The position numbers were made by a program, and so were the translations under genes. Below are positions 24,964-35,100 of a stretch of 64,000 nt of DNA, one piece after another (positions within the stretch are counted from its first letter, which is position 1; each line of letters opens with the position of its first letter). This DNA is from Azolla caroliniana (Eukaryota; Polypodiophyta): NCBI GenBank assembly GCA_043228905.1, contig JBHGNT010000017.1, positions 15,872,001 to 15,936,000 on the forward strand, written 5' to 3'. Below the pieces are notes generated by a model. It was given only the letters and a program-made list of their open reading frames with translations. It was not told the DNA's origin and searched no databases.

Positions 24964-26984
24964 ATGAACACACAAATGGGTAGCTCGCTCCCTAGTGAAA
25001 AGTTAGACCGGAGCAATTATTCATGTTGGGAGTGAAAGATGAACCAATACCTTGTCGGTCAAGGGTATTGGAGCTACATCAACGGCGCTCAAGAAAATCG
25101 ACCCGACCCAAAGAACACCGACTACTCAACATGGGAGCAAGCGGCTAGTCTAATCATGTATTGCTTGGCAACATGTGACCACGACCACATGCTTAGCCAC
25201 ATTCGAGACGCCAAGACACCCAAAGAGGCGTAGGAGAACTTAAAGAAAATGTTTGCCGCCAACACGACTGCCTGAAAGATATGTCTGTGTCAGGCTACAC
25301 CGCCAAGATTAAGTGCATTTGTGACTCGCTTGGCTCCATCAACACAATCGTCAAATATGCTTGGGAGACCTCACACAACGATTTTACTCGTTAAGGAAGA
25401 CAATCTTAGCGAGGGAAAACCCTCCTTCGTTCTTCGACCTTCAATCAATGCTAATGGTTGAAGAGAACCACGTCTGAACCAAGACAAAGACGTCAGAAGG
25501 AAAAATGTTCTTCTCAAATTCGGATGGTGGCCCAGGATGAGGTCGAGGCAGTAGAAGAGGTCGATTCGACCCATCACACGAAGGGAGCTATGCAAACAAA
25601 GGGAGTCATGATCGAACTTCCAACATTCGAGTCGATCGAGTATGTGAAGCGTGTCAACTTGGCAAACAACATCAACTCCCATTCCCGAAGGAGAGCTCCG
25701 TAAGCAAAGGCCTCCTTGACGTCATACACTCTGATGTATGTGGACCGACTCAAATGCCGATAATCGGCGGATGCCAATACTATATAACCTTCATCGACGA
25801 CTACTCCCACTACACGTGGATCATTCCGATGAAGAGGAAGAGCGAAGTGCTCTCCCACTTCCAAAAGCTCAAGGGTCATGTCGAAAAAGAAACCGGTCGG
25901 CACATTCGATGCCTATGATCGGATGGAGGCAAGGAGTACTTCTCTGACAAGTTCACCTCCTACCTCCAAAGTGAAGGCATTCGGAGAGAATTCTCATGCC
26001 GACACACACCCCAACAAAATGGAGTCGCTGAAAGGAAAAATTCGGCACATACTAGAGGTAGCACGCGTCATGATGCATAAGAAGCACACGTCGAACTTCT
26101 ATTGGGCCGAAGCGGCATCCACGGCCGTCTATCTCATGAACCGATGCACCACCAATGGAGTGCATGAGCTAACTCCATACGAGCTCCTTGTCGGAAGGAA
26201 GCCGATCCTATCGTCGCACCTCAAGGTGTTCAGAAGCATTGCGAATGTACGCATCCCAAACGAAAACCGACAGAAGCCCGATGCGAAGTCGGAGAAATAT
26301 ATCCTCGTAGGATACTCATTCGAGAAGAAGGCATAGAAGTGCTTCAACCCCTCAACCCGAGCGGTTCGGATAAGTCGGGATGTAGTCTTCAACAAAACGG
26401 CATCGTGGTATAACCCCAATTTGGCTCCACCCGATCCGACCGAGGAAGAGTTGAATGTCAACTCGGAGGGCGATATTCAAACAAGTCCTCTACCAAAGGA
26501 CAACCCAAGCCCACCCGAGCCTTCAAACCTTCCAAGCACGTCGTGGCCAAGTACGACCTTGGACAAAGGCAAAGGTAAGATGCCCAAATACGAAATAGAC
26601 CACCCCAACGATAGTGATTCAGATGTGTCAGCTCGCTCACTAGACAGTGAGTTTGGTGTACCCATCATGCGGACGCCCGGAGTAAAGAAGGCGCTCACAT
26701 CGGCGGGCAAAAAACTTTGACGTTCTTCTAGAGAGAAGAATCCTATCACTCGGCTCGACTACAACAAGTACATGGCCCATCATTATGCCTTCATGATGAA
26801 GGTAGTGGCCGAACAAGAACCCCATAGCTCTATAGAAGTGGCTCGTGGCCGACGATGGGTGAAAGCAATCGACCCAAGCCTTCGTCACAGGCTTGAGGGG
26901 GAGGAATTGAAAGAACGACAGAAGTCGACACCGAAAATCGCACAGAAGCCGACATCAAAAGCCGGACAACGCCGAAAGTAGAAC
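24964..26984 (+). pseudogene. Copia gag-pre-integrase-integrase remnant
   Basis: The start resembles plant Copia gag (KLDRSNYSCWE, then an in-frame stop, then GYWSYINGAQENRPD). Downstream come a pre-integrase zinc-region end (CQLGKQHQLPFP in one frame), the integrase core (YYITFIDDYSHYTWI; HTPQQNGVAERKN region; NRCTTNGVHELTPYELLVGR) and the integrase C-terminus. Several stops and frame changes break it. Around 26760-26880 it reaches the usual entry to reverse transcriptase (EQEPHS then W-x-KA), but the sequence then jumps to the element's 3' end. It therefore lacks reverse transcriptase and RNase H and could move only with help. Confidence 0.9.
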
Positions 26985-27022
26985 CGGATGTCGGACGCCT
27001 CACACTTGAGCTTGAGGGGCCA

Positions 27023-27452
27023 TGTTGAGATATCAAGCTCAACTATAGTTAGTTAGTTAGTCAACCACGTAACTTAGTAGTTACCTAGATAGAATCTAGT
27101 TAGAAGTGTTGACTATAAGGCCTTAAATAGGACCTTGTACTTAAGTGGGATATTCTAGATCCTCCACTCCTAAGTACATTTAATATAGGACTTACACCTT
27201 TGTACCTATATTCTCCGCACACATGTGCACCCTTGTACATGAGATCTATATATACCTCATTGTAGTTATTTTTTGTATTTGATGATGCTTTTAATATAGT
27301 TAATCATCCCCTATCTTGTGTCGTTCATAAGTGTAACTTCCACTCTCTCTTCCTCTCACACACATACACACACATATCACATAATCTTTTGCTTAACTTA
27401 ATCACATAATTAGGTACTAATTAACTCTTGCTTAATTACCTGATTCTTAACA
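27023..27452 (+). repeat. 3' LTR of the Copia element
   Basis: The 430-bp LTR starts TGTTGAGATATCAAGC and ends TTCTTAACA, preceded by polypurine GAGGGGCCA. It holds TATATATA-type promoter sequence near 27248. Confidence 0.92.
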
Positions 27453-27903
27453 GGAAGCTCAAGCCTAAACCGAACCGAACCATTAAACCGTGGTTTGGAG
27501 GTTCGGTTTAGGCTTGACCCGAGCCATCGCTGATTCCTAGGAGGAAAGTCTAGGAAAGGCAATTTCGGTCGATGCGAACAATATAAGAAAAAGGGAGAAG
27601 ATCTCAAAGGGAAAGACTTATCGAATGGTAACTAACGGGAAGGGTTAAAAGCAACTAAAGCAGCATGAGAGAAAGTGATGGGCAACAATGCATGGGAAAC
27701 GTTGAGGAAGCATGTGATAAAAAGTGAATGAGTCAACCAATGCAAGGGTAAGGCCTAGTATATGTTAAATAGGAACAATTCTAGTTTATCCAACAAAGGG
27801 GCTCTTGAAAGCTATATAATGAGCAAGATGGTTCATTGTATAGCTTTATGGTTTTTGGGATTCAAAAACCCAAACTTTGATGAATAAATATCAAGGGGTA
27901 GAC

Positions 27904-28475
27904 ATAGATGATTGGGAAGACAGAGGACATGGAATATCATGTGAAAGACAAGTTCTCTGAGGAGGTGTTATTATGTGGCTCATTTGGTGACATTGTTGCC
28001 TCCTCTCCTTCAAAGATGTTGGTCTTTGTGTGATTGAACCATCGAAGAAGCTGGATATTCGTAGATGTTGTTTATAGGTGGGGTATGGTCTTCAGTACAT
28101 GCGACACAACATGCGAACATGAAGGAATTCTATTCTAAGAGCCCGAAATGGTCAATTGGAGCAATCATGTTTGTTTTGCAACAGCTCTCTGGAATCAATG
28201 TTGTGTTTTATTTCTCCCCAACAGTATTTAGAAATGCTGGAATCAGTTGAGATTTGTTTGCAAGTGTTTAGGTTGGGATTGTGAATCTTCTTACAGATCC
28301 TGACCTGACATAGATGATTGGGAAGACAGAGGACAGGGAATATCATGTAAAAGACAAGTTTTCTGAGGAGGTGTTATTATGTGGTTCATTTGGTGACATG
28401 GTCGCCCCCCTCTCCTTCAAACATGTTGGTCTTTGTGGGATTGAACCATCGAAAAGCTGGATACTCGTAGAAGGC
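27904..28475 (+). repeat. 165-bp direct repeats flanking a gene fragment
   Basis: 27904-28070 and 28309-28475 are about 90% identical (both start CATAGATGATTGGGAAGACA and contain TGAGGAGGTGTTATTATGTG). Between them lies the glucose-transporter fragment. The second copy keeps a 91-codon open frame with no recognisable domain. The arrangement fits a segmental duplication or capture. Confidence 0.85.
28120..28298 (+). pseudogene. Plastidic glucose-transporter-type (MFS sugar porter) fragment
   Basis: The frame encodes FVLQQLSGINVVFYFSPTVF and then RNAGIS, the conserved transmembrane segment of plant plastidic glucose translocators (pGlcT type: ALQQLSGINAVFYFSSTVF). After an in-frame TGA the reading continues DLFASV, another stop, then VGIVNLL, which also follows the family order. 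Only about 55 residues of a protein of roughly 500 are present, with two stops, so this is a broken fragment. Confidence 0.8.
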
Positions 28476-28828
28476 GAACAAGAAGTTTTTCAAGCTACCA
28501 GTCAGGCTGGACAACTAGGTTGGACATTGTTTTCGTTTTTAGATGTGATCTTCTACCTAGTAAAGGTGTTAGTGACAAGGCTGAGTTAGCAGTATCTTGA
28601 TAAATGCCACAACTTATATTTGGTCTTGTTTTTGATAATATATATTTGTGGAGATGAAACAATATTATGTACTATTTGTATACTGCCTCCGAGCCTTTTA
28701 TTAATACCATGGAGCATATGTTTTATAGAAAATAAAAAATAAAAAAATATCAAGGGGTAGTGACTCACAAGGGCGCATCGTAGGCCTACGGTGACCAAGG
28801 CTCATGTTCAACCTTGTTTGAAAATTCA

Positions 28829-28977
28829 TTAACCTCCACATAAACTTGCTCACATTGTTCCACTTTATCCTGAGGTAGTATGTGGATTGCATCTCAATCA
28901 ATATTTTGAGATGCTTGTTCTACCCATACTACCTCAGGATAAAGTGGAACAATGTAAGCAAGTTTATGTGGAGGTAA
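28829..28977. repeat. Long near-perfect hairpin (about 150 nt)
   Basis: The left arm 28829-28882 and right arm 28925-28977 are reverse complements over about 53 nt with one mismatch and one single-base bulge (outer end CCTCCACATAAACTTGC; inner end CCTGAGGTAGTATG). The loop contains a second small stem (GCATCTCAA / TTGAGATGC), so almost the whole 149 nt can fold. It could be a miRNA- or siRNA-type precursor or a small MITE. I see no clear TSD. Confidence 0.85.
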
Positions 28978-30059
28978 ATGTTGATAGTATATTGTAATAA
29001 AGTCAAGATACTCATAATAATTGCTTCTATTGTTCGTGGTGTTGTTGCATTCTGATCATTTCAATGTATTATTAAACTTTGTAGCCCCTTTACAAGTCTT
29101 AGCCATGTCAAAATCGGACTCTATAGTCAATTATGAAACCTATATACCTTGTCTTGCTAAAACATTCCTCTTTTTGTGAGTGGTATTTTCATGTTCGATA
29201 CTAGAAAGGCTAGGTTTGGGTGGATGGGGGTAATTTGGAGGATCTCATGACTTTTGTGGTTTTTCAAAGGTCACTAGATTATACCCACAAATTTGATTGT
29301 ATGTTCCTTGCGAGAAGGGCACAATGATGTGTAATGTGCAATAGGTGGCAAAATGACAAATGTTTATTGTGGGAAAGGCTTGGGGGACGCAAGCCAAAAG
29401 ACATTGGAAGCATATTCTTTAGGGAATAAGTCGTCCAATTTTCCTTAATGTTTTGGCCTCCTTTGTACCTAACTTTACGAGCTTTTGTAGATGAGATTTC
29501 ACAAGTTGCGTTGGTGCATTGTGGGGGATAGAGAACACAATTCATGAACCATTTTTGCTTGCTAGCTACGTTTACTTTGCTAAGCTTATAGAAGTTGATA
29601 GGTAATGTCGAAAGGCCCTCACGATCGAAAATTAATGTGCTTTGTCTAGCACATACGACTATAAAATCGAACATTCGATCAAGAGATAATAAAAAACAAA
29701 GCACCCCCACCTCGACCTTGCCATGAACCACAACCAAAATGTTCCAAGCCACATAAGGTGTTGACAAAGTCTACAAATACCGAGGTCAATGCAGATAGTT
29801 GCCTTCAAGAAGGACGGCATAAACTCGGGGCAAGGGCACGCGCAATCATTTCATTCCATGCGATGACAAGGCATGTGATGGTACAACAAAGGCATGAGGC
29901 ACACAAGATGCGATATCGCAAGGGTCGTAGAAGGTCGGTGGAGTGATTGCATCTCAACATCCTGAGCGGTGGCCATGGTCATGGTGTCCAACCGCCAAGC
30001 CAGGCCTTGTTCTCTTGTAGTCCTACCCAAGGGGCATGGTGGTGAATAAACGAAAACTC

Positions 30060-30720
30060 AAGGGTATGCATACGTACGTACATACATACATACATACATT
30101 GCATGCATGCAACATACGTACATACATGCATACATACATACATACATTGCATGTATGCAACATACGTACATACATTGCATGCATGCAACATACGTACATA
30201 CATGCATGCATGAGTACATACATACATACATACATACATACTCTACATACATACTCTACATACATACATACATACATACATACATACATACATACATACA
30301 TACATACATACATACATACATACATACTCTACATACATACATACATACATACATACTCTACATACATACTCAAGGGTATGCATACGTATGTACATACATA
30401 CATACATGCATGCATGCATACATACATGCATACATACATACATACATACATTGCATGTATGCAACATACGTACATACATGCATGCATGCATGCATGCGTA
30501 CATACATACATACATGCATACATGCATACTCTACATACATTGCATGCATGCGTACATACATACATACATACATACTCTACATACATACATACATACATAC
30601 TCTACATACATACATGCATACTCTACATACATACTCTACATACATACATACATACTCTACATACATACATGCATACTCTACATACATAGTCTACATACAT
30701 AGTCTACATACACATGTAGT
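30060..30720 (+). repeat. 650-bp CATA array with higher-order structure
   Basis: Mostly CATA units with interspersed ACTCTA and palindromic TTGCATGCATGCAA blocks. A longer unit starting CAAGGGTATGCATACGTA occurs at 30059 and again at 30370, showing a 311-bp higher-order duplication. The array ends about 260 bp before the probable transcript leader of the ILK-like gene. Open frames of up to 291 codons through it are artefacts. Confidence 0.93.
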
Positions 30721-30903
30721 TTCCATGGTTATGGATCCTTCTTTTCTCTTTTCCATTTGCCATTCATTCATTGACTTGGTAGTAGTAGTAGTGCCCACAT
30801 ACATCCATCCATCCATCCATCCACCCAAACAGACAGCCTCATCCAATTCCTTCCTTCCTTCCATCTCCATTCCCATCTTTGACCTCATCGGATCTCTGTG
30901 CAT

Positions 30904-30920
30904 CCCCCCCCCCCCCCCCC
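30904..30920 (+). repeat. Poly-C tract (about 17 C)
   Basis: Uninterrupted C run in the probable 5' leader of the ILK-like gene. Its length may be unreliable. Confidence 0.9.
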
Positions 30921-30984
30921 TCTTTGGAAGGTTAGTTGCCTCACTCATCCTTTCTCTGTTCCCTGGGGTTTTGCTTCTTTGAAG

Positions 30985-32125
30985 GTTAGTTCTTTTTTAT
31001 TTTCCTTTCAAATCTTCCTTTCTCTTGCATTCTTTTGTTCTTCTGCTTTTGTTTTTAGATTTTGTTCTGCTGATTCATACCTTTCTTTGACATGGCTAGA
31101 TTAAACTCACTTCGATAACTTGCTCATAACCCAGTTTTGTCTTGATCCTAAATTTGCACGCTTTGGTTTGCAAAATATGCCAATATAACATTCCGTTTCT
31201 TTTGCTAGTTCGTTTTAACATTAAATTTGTTACCTTCCATTTCACTCACTTTTACTTTCATTTTAGTGCTCTTGTGATGCTTAGATTGGTTCTGGTAATT
31301 TTCAGTTCATTTGATAATTTACATTGCTTATAATGCCCGATACTTTCAACATCTCTTCTATTGGCTTTTATATGTTGCAGTTCTTATAAGGTTACATCAG
31401 ATTGATGTGCTTCTAGATTTACATGATTTGCAATGCTAAATATGTGGTTAGATTTGTTTTCTTCTGTTCATTTACTTGATTTGCAATGCTAATTATAACG
31501 CTAGATTAGTTTTCTTCTATTTATTTACTTCAATTTGCAGTGCTTTTAAAGGTTGCTATGCTTGTGTGATTCTAAATCTACTTGTTTCGATTTTGTTTAT
31601 ACCATTAAACTTTTGTGCATCTAAAGTTACGTACTTCAATTTGTAATGTACTTAACTAAAAAAATGTTTTCAGCTAAGTCTAAATTCACTCGATAGTTTC
31701 CATTGCTTATGACATTAAATTAGATTGCATCTAAATTTACTTGATTTGCAATGTGCTTATAACCTTAAATTAGTTCGGTTCTAAATTCTGCTTGATTTGC
31801 ATTGTTTGCTCCTAAATTTACTTGATTTTGCATTGCTTCTTCAAGTCAAGGAGTTTGTTTTCTGGTAGGTGTTAAGTATTTGTCTGCATTAAAATGGAGG
31901 AGAAGAAGTCCCATTTCTGTTTGCATTGAAACAACTTGATGTTGGCAAGTTGTTAAGCACTGTTAGGTTTCAATCAATCAACGGAGAAGAAGTTAAATTT
32001 TGTTTTCATTAAAATGCCTTGATGTTTGCAAGTTGTTAAGCAGTGTTGGGTTTCAATCAATCGATGGAGGGGAAGAAGTTACAATTTTCTTTGCATTAAA
32101 ATGACTTGATATTGCAAGTTCTCAG
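30985..32125 (+). other. Probable 5'-UTR intron of the ILK-like gene
   Basis: A donor GAAG|GTTAGT at 30985 and an acceptor TTCTCAG ending 32125 bound a T-rich, stop-filled stretch of 1.14 kb, 28 bp before the start codon. T-rich composition and a leader intron directly before the ATG are common in plants. Its middle (31400-31850) holds degenerate units of CTAAATTTACTTGATTTGCAAT. The exact splice sites are inferred. Confidence 0.5.
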
Positions 32126-32165
32126 GCACTGTTAGATCCGAAGCAATCAACCAATGGAGGACAAG
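31885..32165 (+). repeat. 83-90 bp tandem repeat spanning the ILK-like start codon
   Basis: The words AAGTTGTTAAGCA(C/G)TGTT, CAATCAATC and GGAG(A/G)AGAAGTT recur with starts at about 31971, 32054 and 32144. The third copy contains the start codon (CAATCAACCAATGGAGGAC). The second copy contains CGATGGAGGGG at the same place. Confidence 0.8.
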
Positions 32166-35100
32166 TTGACAAAAAGTAAGTTGGAGATGATGAAGCATCG
32201 ATTTGTTCTAGGGAGGCAATCTTCTTTAGCCCCAGAGAATGAAAGGTTTGACTATGATGATGATAGACATGAAGAAGAAAGTACATCAGATTCAGTTCTT
32301 TCACTTCCAGAGGATCTTGATAAAGCCATGCTGCTTCTTTTCCTCTCTAACAAAGGTGATATCAAAGGTATTGAGGATCTACTCGCACAAGGATGTGATG
32401 TAAATGGTGGAGATTTCGATGATCGGACGGCTCTTCATGTCGCTTCTTGTGAAGGTCATTCTGATGTTGTGGAATTGCTCTTGAAACATGGTGCCAATTA
32501 CAATGCTCGAGATCGATGGGGCAGCACAGTAATGTCCTTTTTTTTGTTTGATGCGCTGTTTCCATTATCATTAATGTTTTTTTCCTGAAATATAAAGATA
32601 TGATTCTTTTTTAAAGAGACTTTAGCATTCTCAATGAAGAAAGAAAACATACCATTCTTCGTAACAACTACATAGCATTCACATTATTCTTGTCTTTCTG
32701 GATGGAAACATACCATTCTCAAGGAAAACATAATTTTCATTGTTTTTTTCTTAAAAGATTTATCAAAGAAAACATACTACTCTTCTTAAAGATGACATAA
32801 ACTTTTTCCAACATTCTCATTATTGCTGCTTTCTTCTGAAAGAAAACATAAACTTCTTCTTCCATTCTCATTATTATTGTTTTTTCTGAAATATATCATA
32901 AGCTTCTTTCATTTTTAACTTTGTCCTTTTGAAAGGAAATAATGTCCATCCTTGTGAAAGAAGACATAAACTTCTTCCGTCGTAATTGTCTTTTTCTGAA
33001 AAAGAAAGCATATCATTTTTCTGAAAGAATACTTGATTTTCTTATCGTCTAGTAGTTTTTTATTTCCTGAAAGAAGATGTACCATACCATTCTGCTGATA
33101 GGATGCATAAGCTTCTTCGTCTATCCTCAACATAGTGTTGCGTTCTCTTCTTCCTCTTCTAACTTGTTTTCCCTTTCTATCTTGCAGCCTCTTTTGGATG
33201 CAAAACATTATGGCAATAAGGATGTGTGTTTGATTTTAGAGCGAGCTGGAGCCACACTTCCTGTACGTTAATCCATTTGATTGTACTGATCTTTAATCTC
33301 TTCTAGTGGACATCTTAACATGCATTTAAAGCCTATGTAAGGATTTATATCAATCTTTGACATCTTTATATGCATTTGACGGTCAATGTAAGGTTCTACA
33401 TCTATTTCTCCTATATGAATTAACATATTTTATATGTTTTTTGCGATTTCTTTCAACTTCACGTTTGCAAAGAAATCTGGAAATTATTAAGGTCCTGTTA
33501 AGCCCAGAATGGGTTTTCAAATCTAAGCAATGATTCTAGGAGTATCATTTTCATCAGGAGAATGTTTGTTGTTTTGCAGAAAGTCTCTAAGCAAGCTCCA
33601 ATGCAAGTTGCAAATCTAGCTGACGTACCTGAATATGAAGTACGTGATGAAGAGCTTATTAATTGCAATCCAGATAACAAGTTGCCTGAGGTAATTGTTG
33701 TCTCGTGTGGCCTAATTGCTTTGTCAACTTCGCTCCTACATTGATGACCTACAAATATAGCCAATCTCTTCATATAAAGCAAACTAGAAAATATCTCCTC
33801 TTCATGCTGAAATATCTAGCAAAGATCTAAACTTGTGCGGAGGTTGTGATATTGAGCTAGACAGGTGTCAGTATATTCATTCCCAGCTCTAGATGCGTGA
33901 ATTGAAGCATACGTATTGCAACATATCCTGCCAAAATGTAATAAATTACAACGCCATTACATAATACTGAGTTTGATAGTAGATCAATGTGGTGAAGCTA
34001 GTGTTCATGCGATTCTATGAGGTTTTCACTCCTCATGTATAGATTACAAAGCCATGAATTATAGGCAATGATGAAGATTTTGCAACTGTTATCAGATGCT
34101 TTTAAAAAAAGGGAACTATTGTTGGACTAATTGAATTGTATTCTCTTGTTTCCAAAACATTAAAAAATCTTCCTTTCTAACATAGAACTGTTATTGAAAC
34201 TTTCTGCAGTATATGATTGCTAAATGGCACGGCACTCAAGTTGCTGTAAAGGAAATTCCAGGCGACCTATCAAACCAGCCACAGATTGTGTAAGTTCTTC
34301 TTTTTTTCAACTTTTCTTTGTAAGAGTAACATTTTATTCTGTGTTAGACGTGGCACATCATTTAGTTGCCGATAAAACTGTTGTATTATGTGTTTTAGTG
34401 GAACTTTATACATCAGTACTGTGTTATATACAATTTCTAAATAGGAAATTATTTGATTTATGTGACCTTGATTGGACCATTGTTGAGGTAAGAGGTCTGA
34501 TAATTGAAGAACAGATTTTGCATTATTGTAAAGAGTTTAAATCATGTATCTTCTATAGCAATGCTGCTTTATTAATATCAAAGTTTTCATTTGAGATGCT
34601 TGCTTCTTTACGGCAGGTCTGTTTTTCGGAAGGAACTAGCTTTACTACAAAAGCTGCGACATCCCAACATTGTTCAATTTCTAGGGGCTGTAACTCAAAG
34701 CACACCAATGCGTATTATCGTTGAATATTGTGCTGGGGTATGATATGTGTATTATAGGAATAATGTTATGGTAAAGTAGTTCCCTCCTCAATTATGTGTT
34801 ACTTGAGAAATCATATTATATTTAATTTATCCCCTTTTTCTTCCTTTCACGGGCTGACCAAGGGCAAATAGAGAAATAATGAGAAATCAGGGGCATTTGG
34901 TGAAACAAAGATAAATTCGGGTATTGTGGAGTTTTCCCCTATTTTATATTACAGTTGAGCTACATTTTGTAATACCATTGTCTCTTTGACTACATAATTG
35001 GATCCACTCAAGTCTTAGAAAATAATTCTTTGTGTCATGCAATAACCATTTTATGCTAGTAATTGTTCACGGATGGTTGAACGTCCTTAAAAAAGCTGTA

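Larger units (their letters stand above)
22187..27452 (+). mobile_element. Ty1/Copia LTR retrotransposon, deleted and non-autonomous
   Basis: The LTRs begin TGTTGAGATATC and end TTCTTAACA. The element is flanked by the 5-bp TSD GGAAG (22182-22186 and 27453-27457). A tRNA-iMet primer binding site follows the 5' LTR and a polypurine stretch (GAGGGGCCA) precedes the 3' LTR. Gag, pre-integrase and integrase remnants are present, but nearly all of the reverse transcriptase and RNase H is deleted. The 5' LTR is split by a Gypsy element. The 3' LTR is 430 bp; the 5' LTR without the insert is 238 bp, so it has lost internal blocks. Confidence 0.92.
21957..27539. mobile_element. Small hAT-like element, split by nested LTR elements
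   Basis: The left terminus TAGGAATCAGCAACGG (21957) and the right terminus, which reads TAGGAATCAGCGATGG on the minus strand (ending 27539), form inverted repeats. The flanks GGAAGAAA (21949-21956) and GGAGGAAA (27540-27547) are an 8-bp TSD with one mismatch, as expected for hAT transposons. The element's own sequence is only 21957-22186 plus 27458-27539 (about 312 bp) and is full of AACCGAACC / GGTTTAGG motifs. A Copia retrotransposon sits inside it. No transposase remains. Confidence 0.8.

Noticed and set aside
25371-26749. Minus-strand frames over the Copia region
   Set aside because: The plus strand carries recognisable gag and integrase motifs, so these are antisense shadows.
30060-30720. 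Possible CRISPR-like array
   Set aside because: The repeats are simple tetranucleotides without unique spacers, in a plant nuclear sequence.
30036-30982. Open frames up to 291 codons rich in YIHT / MYVC (also at 15431-16068 and 54996-55405)
   Set aside because: The CATA tetranucleotide lacks stop codons in all frames, so long frames arise automatically; there is no start context, splice support or domain.
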